A stretch of 64,000 nucleotides of DNA from NCBI RefSeq assembly GCF_002836735.1, contig NZ_PJAS01000071.1, positions 124,001 to 188,000 of the forward strand, read 5' to 3'. A program made the position numbers and the translations under genes. The notes beneath the pieces were generated by a model. It made no database searches and was not told where the DNA came from. It saw only the letters and a list, made by a program, of their open reading frames with translations. Positions 55,101 to 63,868 of this stretch are shown here, one piece after another. This stretch comes from Psychrobacter sp. 4Bb. GTDB taxonomy: Bacteria; Pseudomonadota; Gammaproteobacteria; Pseudomonadales; Moraxellaceae. Within the stretch, counting starts at the first letter, position 1. Each line of letters starts with the position of its first letter.

Positions 55101-57890
55101 GGTAGTCAAACTACTGATGATTCAGGCAAAGCGGTGTTTACTTTGGCAGTACCGAATAGCTTAACTGATGCTCAAAAAGCCGCGTTAGGTACAAGCTTTG
55201 TTGTGGCATTATCAGCAGCTGATAGTAGCGGAAATATTGTGACGCAGACGAGTACTGTCCGTACTACTGTGCCAACTGGTACGACTGAAAGTCTTACTAT
55301 TGGTGCAAATAAAGTCGTCAATACCAAAGGTGATACGTTCAAAGTGTTTGTTCGTTTAGAAAATACAGACGGTGCTATTGCCAATCGTCAAGTTACTTTA
55401 AACGTTGATGACCCTATAAAAACGGGTGTCAGTATCTCGAACGGTACTGCTACTACCAATAGTGATGGCGTAGCTACCTTTAACTTAACTCTTGAAGATG
55501 GTGCTAACGTTAACCAAGCAACGTTAGAAGCTGGTATTCGATTAACAGCGACCACAACAACTGCCGAAAACACTTCATTAGTACAAAACTATATCGTTGC
55601 AGTAGATACCGCTACGATCGATAGCTATCAGTTAATAGCGTCTTCTGATAAGCCAACCTTGACCACGGGCGGCGATCAAACTCAAGCCTCATTTATTGTC
55701 ACAGACAGTCAGGGCGGTATTCTTACGGGTGTACCGATACAGTTAAGTATCGAAAATTTAGAGTCAAGCGGTGCCGCGTTAACTACATCTAGTACAGTTT
55801 TGAGTGATAGTAGTGGTCGGGTTGACGTGGGTGTATTGTTAGCAGCTAACAGTATCAATGCACGCCTCAATCATAGTGTTGTAATCAATGCCAAAATCGT
55901 CACGCCACAATATGACGTAGATGGCAATGTCAGCATGCAAGTGCGTGAAGAGAAGTCTTTGAGTTTATCTGCAATTGGCACAACACTCACCCTTACAGCA
56001 TCTGAAAAAAATCTCAAAGATAACAGTACAACCACCCTGTCTTCTACTTTAACTGATGGGATGGGACTTGCGATAGCAAATGCCAATGTAGAACTCATTG
56101 ATACTGACGGCAACCTTATCGCTAGTGATGCAACCGCGACCACCGATTCAGAAGGTAAAGCTAGCTTTGTAGTTAACGAAAGTGATTTGAGCTTTGATAG
56201 CAATGGTAACTTACGTGTCTTTGTGAGAGCAGTGGGTGAGCGAGAACTGACCACGCAACGTAGTACCAGTAGCATTGATTTGGTTAAGGTATCGCAAGCG
56301 GGTATTAGTTTCATCGATATTGAAGACGTTTACGATGTTAATGTGGCTCAGAACATTAATATACAGGTTCGCACTAACTCTGCAGCTGAAGCGAATGCAC
56401 TTATTAGTAAGCTTTTAGAAGTACAAACAACGATTGGAACGTTTGCGAACAATGATGTCATCTCGACTCAAGCGATAACAGCTGCCAATATTCAAGGTAA
56501 TATTATTACAGTTCCAGTCGTACTGAACTCTCCACTTGCTGGTACAGCAGTATTACAGGCGACAGTACTTGGTGAGGTGAGCAACGGTCAGCTCAAATAT
56601 CAAACAACCGTAGACACGCGTTTTAGAGCAACTACGCCAGCTAATATACTGTTCCAAGCAGTAAGATCAGTTATTACACCAGGCAGCAGTACTGAGCTTG
56701 TAGCAACTGTCAAAGATGAAAATGACGTACCTGTAGAAGGTCAGACAGTCGTCTTTAGCCGTGCTTCCGATTCTTCAGCAGGAAGACTGTCTGCTGCAAC
56801 TGCTATCACTGATAGTAAAGGTCAGGCACGTGTAGTGTATTTGGCAAACGCCAGCTCACCTATCGGTGGTGTAGAAATTAATGCTCGATTATTAAACGAC
56901 AATGCAGGTATTGGTACCAAAACGACTAAGATTACGGTATCGAAAGAAGCGGTTTATACGACTTTGGCGTTTGCCAATACGTTATCTTCTGATGACATTT
57001 ACTACACGGTTCGCGGTTCAATCTCTGTGATGGATGGTTCCGGGCGTGCTGTCCCAAACACAGAGGTATCAATTAAGTCTTATGCCACAAAATATGCTCA
57101 AGGTAGAGTCTGTTTGTTAGACAGTACAGTTACCTATCAAGCAGCTGATACCAAAGAAAAGGATGAGAATGGCAATTCGGTTACCATAACACCAGATCCT
57201 CAAGTTTTCTCTGAAAAACTGCCTATTTTCTTGCAGTCTGAATGGATTACCACGGAAGATCTAAACTATAACTATACATTAGATCAAGACGAAGATATTG
57301 ACAGAAATGTTGATGCTAATGGTAATATTGTCATTGGTAACAAACAGCTAGACTCAATTAATCCAGTTGCAATTATTGGTGGTACGGTTTCAGAAGATGG
57401 TTATACGTTTATTACTAATGATGAAGGGCGTGCTGATTTTCAAATTCGTTACCCATTGCGCTATTCCAACTGGGTGGAAGTGCAGTTTGACGCTACTACA
57501 TTCTTAAATGGTAGTGAGAATACACAAAGTATTAACTATCAACTACCTAGCGAGGTAAACGATTTATCAATAAGCGGAACCAGCTTGGTCACGCCTTGGA
57601 TAGATAATGCGAGCCCATTCGGTACGGGTGGAGCTACTTGTGTAAATAATATGAGTGTTAGTGTTAATGCGAACTCTACTAGTGCTTATCCACTGGGTAG
57701 TACAACAGTAAGACTATCACCTTATCAGCCAAACTACTCTGTTTCAATCGATGGGGTTAATTCATTACCAAATTCAAGTAGCAATGATACGATTTATATT
57801 GTTAATTTCAATCAAGCATTTGATTTAGGTTCTGTGATTAATGTTCGTAATAATGGAATTGGATTTAATAAAGTAATTAAAGTTGAATAA
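52176..57890 (+). CDS. Giant Ig-like repeat (Big_1/invasin-type) lipoprotein, 1904 aa
   Basis: A lipoprotein signal peptide is clear: lipobox LALAGC with Cys27, followed by a Gly-rich and acidic spacer. The ATG at 52176, with CGGAG eight bases upstream, fixes the start. About 11-13 Ig-like modules of ~110 residues follow. Each has a recurring TT(D/N)xxGxAxF strand then, in most, an N-L-T/S-xxQKxxL-xxxGIxY-like tail. The C-terminal ~250 residues differ and hold Asp-rich turns (YTLDQDEDIDRNVDANGN) and two cysteines. Such proteins are outer-membrane-anchored surface stalks or adhesins; the ligand is unknown. It stands alone with its own terminator. Confidence 0.85.
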   Translation: MSYSSLPLTSKLFQLTSLTCALALAGCGGGGDGDTVDSVAPAPDLGVTQPGTDGSGSDGGEQVPDVEADFFLQKLSTAPSIIELSDEQAIFTVTVKAAEVSSGGAMVGKAVTLKVVGSETNGVTIEGQSTQTTNDDGNATYTLKLNPQAVDDKDALIANGFTLMATANKADGTAVAPQELKVSVSREGSGDGTQVVESKLSVTQSLDTSSVSNNKLNPYGDTAVISVQLKNEKGALVPDVEVGLGLDQTDGVSVDAASQTTDSTGVATFNLKIDSNLPEATRNKLLQGIVYAINIKESSGATKLVSGKLAVALPVQDYDLKVSGNSTQLSAYGDTQQLTITASPKNTNVSTQIAGAKATIKLNNAPKGVSLASEQLTLDTNGQATVALTISPTLSATERQELAEKGISYTILLTEPNRSTSTASPSSVVIVPTAEYKINFNESNKKELSSSGGSAVISFRVNDSRGGVVEGQKVIASLPASLAAAGLLTLENNSEQTTNTKGEVSYTVRVPNNLTVSQKAQLEKAGSFVLSANITEASGVPSTTSSESIRIGSDIGQSDITLTAQSVPAVASVLDEEFKLQILGKRKDSSAVVGRTVKLVINEGFATGITIQGNEKTTNSSGVAEFTVRISQNLTQAQRDQLIKTGIAYTAVLTDEDGTQSKIIQTVKVEQPVTSMQFASITTPEVSELGGSGNIGVKLTTKASSAQPVRDKAVTIQLGAKALEYGVTATQTTATTDFNGEAIFAINVPEGLTAIQRADLKNTGINYQLTYAENNVSYKSEIQKVKITTPSVSLSILNATNNIDNQAGYILNNVGSTATIQAQLNNQSSGEQVANQTVKLVFNNPELASLLIVNGQLGSSNITASTDANGLVSFNVVVPNNLSDEQKEALSKQVLTATLTETLTRKQQQVKIKVQSMTSAISLIANPVNALNLNGGETQVEIIARDSKGNIVAGQKIFLALPASIASQGVTLVSGGSQTTDDSGKAVFTLAVPNSLTDAQKAALGTSFVVALSAADSSGNIVTQTSTVRTTVPTGTTESLTIGANKVVNTKGDTFKVFVRLENTDGAIANRQVTLNVDDPIKTGVSISNGTATTNSDGVATFNLTLEDGANVNQATLEAGIRLTATTTTAENTSLVQNYIVAVDTATIDSYQLIASSDKPTLTTGGDQTQASFIVTDSQGGILTGVPIQLSIENLESSGAALTTSSTVLSDSSGRVDVGVLLAANSINARLNHSVVINAKIVTPQYDVDGNVSMQVREEKSLSLSAIGTTLTLTASEKNLKDNSTTTLSSTLTDGMGLAIANANVELIDTDGNLIASDATATTDSEGKASFVVNESDLSFDSNGNLRVFVRAVGERELTTQRSTSSIDLVKVSQAGISFIDIEDVYDVNVAQNINIQVRTNSAAEANALISKLLEVQTTIGTFANNDVISTQAITAANIQGNIITVPVVLNSPLAGTAVLQATVLGEVSNGQLKYQTTVDTRFRATTPANILFQAVRSVITPGSSTELVATVKDENDVPVEGQTVVFSRASDSSAGRLSAATAITDSKGQARVVYLANASSPIGGVEINARLLNDNAGIGTKTTKITVSKEAVYTTLAFANTLSSDDIYYTVRGSISVMDGSGRAVPNTEVSIKSYATKYAQGRVCLLDSTVTYQAADTKEKDENGNSVTITPDPQVFSEKLPIFLQSEWITTEDLNYNYTLDQDEDIDRNVDANGNIVIGNKQLDSINPVAIIGGTVSEDGYTFITNDEGRADFQIRYPLRYSNWVEVQFDATTFLNGSENTQSINYQLPSEVNDLSISGTSLVTPWIDNASPFGTGGATCVNNMSVSVNANSTSAYPLGSTTVRLSPYQPNYSVSIDGVNSLPNSSSNDTIYIVNFNQAFDLGSVINVRNNGIGFNKVIKVE

Positions 57891-57931
57891 TATTAGCAAC
57901 GAGCTAATAGTCTAAATGATAGCAGTACTAG

Positions 57932-57959
57932 AACCCCTAACCCTACGTTGGGGTTTTTT
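57932..57959 (+). terminator. Terminator after the Ig-repeat gene
   Basis: AACCCC pairs with GGGGTT, followed by a TTTTTT tract, about 40 bp past the stop codon. Confidence 0.75.
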
Positions 57960-58101
57960 AGTTTGTCCTTTCAAAAAACCAAATAACCAAAAACAACCAA
58001 CTCGCTCAGCAAAGTATTGCAAAAAAGATTAAAATAACCGGTTTACTACGCTGTCAGCAATTTTTCAGCGATAAGTCATCATTTTTTATATTGGGCGAAT
58101 T

Positions 58102-59022
58102 ATGTCAGACAACACTAAAACGGTTTCATTATCGACCATAGCTTCTCAGAGCAAACAGATACCTAGCGCTATTGATACAGCCACGCTGCTCATCAAATGC
58201 AAAGATCAGGCTGGTATCGTACAGGCAGTCTCTGAATTTATTCATCGTTATGGTGCTAATATCATTACGCTTGATCAGTATTCAACGGCGCATGAAGGCG
58301 GTCAATACTTTATGCGTTTAGAGTTTGCCTTGGCAGGATTGAGCGATATCATCGATAATTTTGAGGCCAGCTTTGCGCATACGGTTGCTAAGCGCCACGA
58401 TATGAATTGGCGTCTACATAATAATGCAACGAAGACCAAAGTCGGTATTTTGGTATCTAAGTTTGATCATGCGTTGTTAGATTTATTATGGCGACATCAG
58501 CGTGGGCTGCTCGATTGCGAGATTACTTGCGTGGTCAGCAACCATCCTGATTTAAAGCAAGCAGTACAAAATTTTGGCATTACTTTTCATCATGTGCCAG
58601 TGACTAAAGATAATAAAGTAGAGGCAGAAGAGCAGATTCATAAGTTGATGGCAGGTAACGACTTGCTAGTATTGGCGCGCTATATGCAGATATTGTCATC
58701 AGATTTCGTCAAGCGTTGGCCGATGCAGATTATTAATATCCATCATTCATTCTTACCTGCGTTTGTGGGCGCAGATCCTTATCGTCAGGCTTATGATAAA
58801 GGCGTTAAGCTTATCGGTGCAACTGCGCACTATGTCACAGCTGAGCTTGACCAAGGGCCTATTATTGAGCAAGATGTACACCGTGTGACGCATCGCCAAG
58901 GGGTGACAGAGTTGCGTGCTATCGGCCGTGATATCGAACGCAACGTATTAGCACGTGCCGTAAACTGGCATGTGCAAAACCGTGTGATTGTGGCGGGTAA
59001 TAAGACAGTCGTATTTAACTAA
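58102..59022 (+). CDS. purU: Formyltetrahydrofolate deformylase
   Basis: PurU hydrolyses 10-formyl-THF to formate and THF, balancing one-carbon pools. The 306-residue protein has an N-terminal ACT domain (CKDQAGIVQAVSEFIHRYGANIITLDQYS) and a formyltransferase-fold domain with catalytic Asn-His in INIHHSFLPAFVG and Asp in TAELDQGPIIEQDV. Length is slightly above the family's usual ~285 because of a Ser-rich leader. A bidirectional terminator follows. Confidence 0.95.
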   Translation: MSDNTKTVSLSTIASQSKQIPSAIDTATLLIKCKDQAGIVQAVSEFIHRYGANIITLDQYSTAHEGGQYFMRLEFALAGLSDIIDNFEASFAHTVAKRHDMNWRLHNNATKTKVGILVSKFDHALLDLLWRHQRGLLDCEITCVVSNHPDLKQAVQNFGITFHHVPVTKDNKVEAEEQIHKLMAGNDLLVLARYMQILSSDFVKRWPMQIINIHHSFLPAFVGADPYRQAYDKGVKLIGATAHYVTAELDQGPIIEQDVHRVTHRQGVTELRAIGRDIERNVLARAVNWHVQNRVIVAGNKTVVFN

Positions 59023-59052
59023 GAAGAATTAGTAGTTAGTCGGCTAGAAATA

Positions 59053-59096
59053 TAAAAAAGGCGGTCAGTAGCAACAGTTACTGACCGCCTTTTTTA
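59053..59096. terminator. Bidirectional terminator purU / CcsA-like gene
   Basis: AAGGCGGTCAGTA pairs with TACTGACCGCCTT around a short loop, with A residues before and T residues after, between convergent genes. Confidence 0.92.
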
Positions 59097-59108
59097 TGAT
59101 GTGATATT

Positions 59109-59900
59109 TTATAGGAGCATTTCTAAGACAAACTTGCTACCAACAAAGCCAATGGCTAATAGGATAAAGGCATAAATGGTGATATTAGCCGCACGTTTGC
59201 CTCGCCAGCCTGCACGCCAATTACCGAATAGTAGTACACCAAATAATAACCACGACAGCAGACTAAAAACAGTCTTATGCACGATATGTTGCGCCATCAA
59301 ATCTTGCACATAGATAAACCCAATCCCCAGTGCGATACTGAGCAATACAAAGCCAACCAACAGCATATCGAATAATAAACTCTCCATACTTTGCAAGGAG
59401 GGTAGTTTATTGACCCAAAAGCGATGAATGGTATGATGCTTGAGCTCACGTATTTGTAGACGTAAAAATAGCGCTTGTACCGCAGCCATCAACAGCACAC
59501 AATAGGCAGCTAATGATAATATGATATGGATTTCAAGTCCGATACTGACATCAGTGAGTGGTTGATAAGGGGCGCGGCCGACATAACCGACAGTCATACC
59601 TATCAACGCAGTGGGTGCTGCCAAAATACCAAGACTAAGAATAGGACGGTATAAACAGAACAACAGGTAAAAGAATAAGAAAAATAAACTGGTCAGACTG
59701 ATTATATTGAATAAGTTGAAATTCAAACCATACAGCGTCACAACGTATGGATATAGCAGTGCCGCATGTGCCGCCATGCCAACCAGCAATAAGCCCAAAC
59801 TGAGGCTTTTGTGGATAGGTTTGTCCTGAACCAGCGCCCAACCAATGTGGATGCTGACTAAGATATAAGCCATGCTAGCAAGTAAGAATGCAAAGTGCAC
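59109..59900 (-). CDS. CcsA/HemX-type inner membrane protein (YpjD-like)
   Basis: The 263-residue protein has eight hydrophobic helices and resembles the cytochrome c assembly (CcsA/HemX) family as seen in YpjD, with the SIGLEIHIILSLAAYCVLLMAAVQA stretch, a histidine near IVHKTVFSLLSWLLFG, and GWRGKRAANIT. In gamma-proteobacteria ypjD lies divergent to ffh, the same as here. A role in haem handling is inferred from the family only; in E. coli YpjD/CorB-associated functions are unclear. Confidence 0.82.
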   Translation of the reverse strand: MHFAFLLASMAYILVSIHIGWALVQDKPIHKSLSLGLLLVGMAAHAALLYPYVVTLYGLNFNLFNIISLTSLFFLFFYLLFCLYRPILSLGILAAPTALIGMTVGYVGRAPYQPLTDVSIGLEIHIILSLAAYCVLLMAAVQALFLRLQIRELKHHTIHRFWVNKLPSLQSMESLLFDMLLVGFVLLSIALGIGFIYVQDLMAQHIVHKTVFSLLSWLLFGVLLFGNWRAGWRGKRAANITIYAFILLAIGFVGSKFVLEMLL

Positions 59901-60325
59901 AGATAAAAAGCCTCATCTTATACTGAGCATAAACTGCCGCTCAATGTGTCGCTAAAGTGGTATTATCAGAATGATTAGAATAATCGTCCAATTTATCATA
60001 AAATGGGTGCCAATTGAGCACCATCTTGCTTATAACTTATAAATGATCGGCAGTGCTGCATAGCGCAAAACATAAAATATGTCATCTGTAAAAAGTTAAC
60101 TACAATTATAAGCGCTGTGTCCTTTGCGAAACGACTATAAGTTTTGAGCCATGTTAATGCTATAGTATTGATAATATAATTCTTTTATCATGTCCCTTGT
60201 CATGCAATATCCTAATATCTTATAGCGTATCCTAATATTATTTATGAACCATTTTAATGGTTTGATTTAGAGTTATTTTAATTGCGTATTATTTAATTGA
60301 AAACTATTTTAATTGAGAGTTATTT
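59901..60325. other. Divergent region YpjD-like gene / ffh (425 bp) with short repeats
   Basis: The stretch before ffh has three tandem copies of a 14-bp unit ending ATTTAATTG or TTTTAATTG (60271-60284, 60286-60299, 60302-60315) and two TATCCTAATAT copies (60208-60218, 60228-60238). It must contain promoters for both flanking genes. No RNA gene is seen. Confidence 0.6.
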
Positions 60326-61870
60326 ATGTTTGATACCTTAACAGAACGCTTATCGTCGAGCCTACGTAACATCGTCGGTACCGGACAGTTGACCGAAGAC
60401 AATATCAAAGACACGTTACGTGAAGTGCGTATGGCGTTGTTAGAAGCCGATGTGGCGTTGCCTGTCACTCGTGATTTTGTAAAACGCGTAAAAGAACAAG
60501 CGCTTGGTGCTGAGGTGCTAAAAGAGTTAGCACCAGGTCAAGCGTTTGTCAAAATCGTACACGACGAGCTGACTGAAATGATGGGCAGTGCCAATCAGCA
60601 GTTAGAGATGACAGGCAAACCGCCTGTTGTCTATTTGCTAGCAGGTCTGCAAGGTGCGGGTAAAACGACTACAGCTGGTAAGTTGGCCAAATATTTACAA
60701 GAGCGCCAAAAGAAAAAAGTCATGCTAGTCTCTGCTGACGTTTATCGTCCAGCGGCTATCAAACAGCTTGAGCAAGTAGCCGGTCAGGTGAATGCTAAGT
60801 TTGTGAACTCAAGCACAGATGAGAATCCAATTGATATCGCAAAGCGTGCGATTGAAGAAGCCAAAATCCAATATCAAGATATCCTGATCATTGATACCGC
60901 GGGTCGTCTACATATCGACGACACCATGATGGATGAGATTAAGGCGCTAACTGCTGCGGTTAACCCATCTGAGACGCTATTTGTCGTCGATGCCATGACT
61001 GGCCAAGATGCCGCCAATACTGCAAAAGCCTTTAATGATGCGTTGCCATTGACAGGTGTTATCTTAACTAAGACTGACGGTGATGCTCGCGGCGGTGCGG
61101 CGCTTTCTGTACGCGCTATCACAGGTAAGCCAATTAAGTTCTTAGGCCGCGGTGAAAAACTAGACGAGCTAGAGCTGTTCCACCCTGAACGTATTGCGCA
61201 GCGTATCCTTGGTATGGGTGACGTACTGAGTCTGGTCGAAGAAGTTGAGCAGAAAATTGACCGTGATAAAGCCGAAAAAATGGCGAAAAAGATGCAAAAG
61301 GGCGGTGACTTCGACCTTGAGGATCTATTGACTCAGTTTCAGCAGATGAAGAGTATGGGCGGCATGGCAGGATTTTTAGACAAAATGCCTGGTATGGGCG
61401 GCTCAGATATGCAAAAAGCCGTCGAAGACGCCAAGCCAGAAGAAAAAGTACGCGAGATGGAAGCATTGATTAATTCAATGACGCCATTTGAGCGTAAAAA
61501 CCCTGATAAGATTAACCCAAGTCGTAAGCGCCGTATCGCTGCAGGTTCAGGGCGTGAGATTCAAGACGTTAACCGTTTGCTCAAGCAACACAAGCAGATG
61601 GCAAAAATGATGAAAATGATTTCAAAGCCTGAAGGCATCAGTAAAATGATGAAGTCTATGCAAGGGCTCATGGGTGGCGGTAGTGCTGGCGGTGGCGGCG
61701 GTCCATTGTTTGGCGGCGGTCAGCAAGGTGGCGCTAAGGACGTGAATCCAGAACAAATGGCCAAGCAAATGGGACTGGATCCAAATAACATGCCAAGCAC
61801 CGAAGAGATGCAAAAGCAAATGCAAGAAATGCAAAACCAAGCACCAAAGAAGTTCAAAACCCGCTTTTAG
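60326..61870 (+). CDS. ffh: Signal recognition particle protein Ffh
   Basis: Ffh is the SRP54 GTPase that binds 4.5S RNA and nascent signal sequences. The 514-residue protein has the N domain, the G domain with GLQGAGKTT (107-115), DTAGRLH and TKTDGDARGG, and a methionine-rich M domain (KMAKMMKMISKPEGISKMMKSMQGLM). The C-terminus carries a Gly-rich and Gln/Met-rich extension beyond the usual ~450 residues. A terminator lies 32 bp downstream. Confidence 0.98.
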   Translation: MFDTLTERLSSSLRNIVGTGQLTEDNIKDTLREVRMALLEADVALPVTRDFVKRVKEQALGAEVLKELAPGQAFVKIVHDELTEMMGSANQQLEMTGKPPVVYLLAGLQGAGKTTTAGKLAKYLQERQKKKVMLVSADVYRPAAIKQLEQVAGQVNAKFVNSSTDENPIDIAKRAIEEAKIQYQDILIIDTAGRLHIDDTMMDEIKALTAAVNPSETLFVVDAMTGQDAANTAKAFNDALPLTGVILTKTDGDARGGAALSVRAITGKPIKFLGRGEKLDELELFHPERIAQRILGMGDVLSLVEEVEQKIDRDKAEKMAKKMQKGGDFDLEDLLTQFQQMKSMGGMAGFLDKMPGMGGSDMQKAVEDAKPEEKVREMEALINSMTPFERKNPDKINPSRKRRIAAGSGREIQDVNRLLKQHKQMAKMMKMISKPEGISKMMKSMQGLMGGGSAGGGGGPLFGGGQQGGAKDVNPEQMAKQMGLDPNNMPSTEEMQKQMQEMQNQAPKKFKTRF

Positions 61871-61901
61871 ATAACAATTAGTTATTTTTAAGAAGTTTGA
61901 T

Positions 61902-61938
61902 CAAAGCCCCGAAGCCAATGAAGCTTTGGGGCTTTTTA
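61902..61938 (+). terminator. Terminator after ffh
   Basis: AAAGCCCC pairs with GGGGCTTT, with inner AAGC/GCTT pairing, followed by a T tract. Confidence 0.88.
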
Positions 61939-62140
61939 TCGTTATCAGTTGTAGATAAACACTGATGGATAAAGTGTGAAAAATATAGAAATTAATAAAA
62001 TTCGTGTACCCTAAATGCTATGATAGGCGCTGCTCCATTCTGTCAGTATTCTTATAGTGCATGAACGATAGATCGTTATTAAAAATTAGTAAAATCTGAC
62101 AAACCCATTTAGAACGCCAAAAGTAAAAGCCGAGGTTGTG

Positions 62141-62842
62141 ATGTTTTTAGCAATGGATACCGTGTTCGACCAGTGTTCGATCGCGATTTTAGATTCGAGC
62201 GGACAGGTATTGTCGAGCCATACCGAAACAGGTAAGCGTCAGCAGACTCAACAGATTTTACCGATGATTGATGCTGCATTATCTGAGGCACAGTTACGTC
62301 TTGCTGATATACAGGCTTTAATATTCAATCGCGGACCGGGTGCGTTTAGCGGTATTCGTATCAACACGGCAGTGGTGCAAGCGTTGTCTGTCGCGCATGA
62401 CTTGCCTTGTGTTGGTGTATCTAGCCTACAAGCGATTGCACAATCTGCGTATCAGCAGTACGGGCTGACACACCTATACAGCGCCCTTGATGCTCGTATG
62501 CAGCAAGTCTACTTTGGGCAGTATGAATTGGTAACTGACGACCAATTAGGTCATAGCATTATGCAGCCAGTCTTGGATAATGATAGCGATAGCACTGAGC
62601 AGCTATTAGATTATGATAGCCAAACAGCACTGAATATCCCTATCGCGGGGAATGGCGCGATGCTATTAGCGTTACAGGATCAGCAAATGTGTCATGACGA
62701 TATTTGGCCAGATGCTGTCGTCATCGGGCAGCTTGGCATTGCACAGTTTGCAAACGTTGGCGGTACGGAGGCGGCGCAAGCGCTACCAAAATATCTGCGC
62801 AATCAAGCTTGGAAAACCCTCAAAGAGCAAGGTAAGTCATAA
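62141..62842 (+). CDS. tsaB: tRNA t6A biosynthesis protein TsaB
   Basis: TsaB pairs with TsaD in adding threonylcarbamoyl to A37 of tRNAs. The 233-residue ASKHA-fold protein starts MFLAMDTVFDQCSIAIL, contains the hallmark FNRGPGAFSGIRI, then QALSVAHDLPCVGVSSLQAIAQ and LDARMQQVYFGQYE. The ATG at 62141 has CGAGG five bases upstream; a GTG at 62138 is unlikely. Length is normal. It has no partner tsa gene here. Confidence 0.93.
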   Translation: MFLAMDTVFDQCSIAILDSSGQVLSSHTETGKRQQTQQILPMIDAALSEAQLRLADIQALIFNRGPGAFSGIRINTAVVQALSVAHDLPCVGVSSLQAIAQSAYQQYGLTHLYSALDARMQQVYFGQYELVTDDQLGHSIMQPVLDNDSDSTEQLLDYDSQTALNIPIAGNGAMLLALQDQQMCHDDIWPDAVVIGQLGIAQFANVGGTEAAQALPKYLRNQAWKTLKEQGKS

Positions 62843-62959
62843 CTATTGCATATTTTGTAAGCATGAATCAATATAAAACCAACGTCAACATAGGACAGCC
62901 AATCGGTCTGTTCTGAGCTCAGCCTGTTTTTGGGCCAGTCTGTTTTTAGGAAAGTTACT

Positions 62960-63802
62960 GTGGATATACTGTTATTCGTTCAAGCTGTCATCATGGGTAT
63001 CGTGGAAGGTATCACAGAGTTTTTGCCCATCTCCAGCACGGGATATTTGATCTTATCAGCAGATGTGATGGGTTTCTGGACTAAAGAAAAAGTTGATTTA
63101 TTTGTCGTGGTGGTACAGCTTGGCGCTATTTTGGCAGTGATTTATGACTATTGGGGTAGATTGTGGCAAGCGCTGATGGGCTTACTGACTGGCAAAGCAG
63201 AGGGCATGACCAATCCTAGACAGTTGGGACTGAGTCTGATTGTCTCTACTATTCCTGTGATGATTGTTGGTTTTACCTTTGCCGATGAAATCAAAGCTTA
63301 TTTGTTTAATCCTATCGTCGTTGCCATTATGCTCATCATCGGCGGTCTACTGATATTTTACGTGGAAAAGCGTCCTAAAACGGTCATTGCAGAAGAAGCT
63401 GAAGATGTCAGCATAAAAACTGCGTTGATGATTGGTTTGTTCCAATGTTTAGCTCTTATACCAGGGACGTCACGCTCAGGTGCCACTATTATTGGCGCGC
63501 TGTGGTTAGGTGTATCACGTAAGGCTTCTGCTGAGTTTTCTTTCTTTTTGGGTATTCCTGTCATTGTAGGCGCGGCACTGTTGGATTTAGTCAAACATGG
63601 TGACGTACTGACCAACAGTGAAGACTGGCTGGTGCTAGGTATCGGAACCATCGTATCATTTGTAGTGGCGTTACTCTGTATCCGCTTGCTCGTGGCATGG
63701 GTAAGTCGCCGCGACTTTACTATCTTTGCTTGGTTGCGCATTATCACGGGTGTTATCGTGTTGGTCGCCGCTTGGGGCTTTGGTTATCAAATGGCTGGCT
63801 AG
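62960..63802 (+). CDS. uppP: Undecaprenyl-diphosphatase
   Basis: UppP (BacA) dephosphorylates undecaprenyl pyrophosphate to recycle the lipid carrier for peptidoglycan and other polymers; overproduction gives bacitracin resistance. The 280-residue polytopic membrane protein has the active-site motifs GIVEGITEFLPISSTGY (residues ~13-29) and PGTSRSGATI. A GTG at 62960, with TAGGAAAG upstream, gives the usual N-terminus; a TTG at 62930 would add ten residues. It is 117 bp after tsaB. Confidence 0.95.
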   Translation: MDILLFVQAVIMGIVEGITEFLPISSTGYLILSADVMGFWTKEKVDLFVVVVQLGAILAVIYDYWGRLWQALMGLLTGKAEGMTNPRQLGLSLIVSTIPVMIVGFTFADEIKAYLFNPIVVAIMLIIGGLLIFYVEKRPKTVIAEEAEDVSIKTALMIGLFQCLALIPGTSRSGATIIGALWLGVSRKASAEFSFFLGIPVIVGAALLDLVKHGDVLTNSEDWLVLGIGTIVSFVVALLCIRLLVAWVSRRDFTIFAWLRIITGVIVLVAAWGFGYQMAG

Positions 63803-63868
63803 ATTTGCGTTATGATTTAACACGGCAGTAATTCATAGTGAAAACAAGCAGCAGATAGGATGATGGTT

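Noticed and set aside
55871..56314. 147-codon minus-strand frame inside the Ig-repeat gene
   Set aside because: Antisense shadow of the repeat-coding DNA with no start signals.
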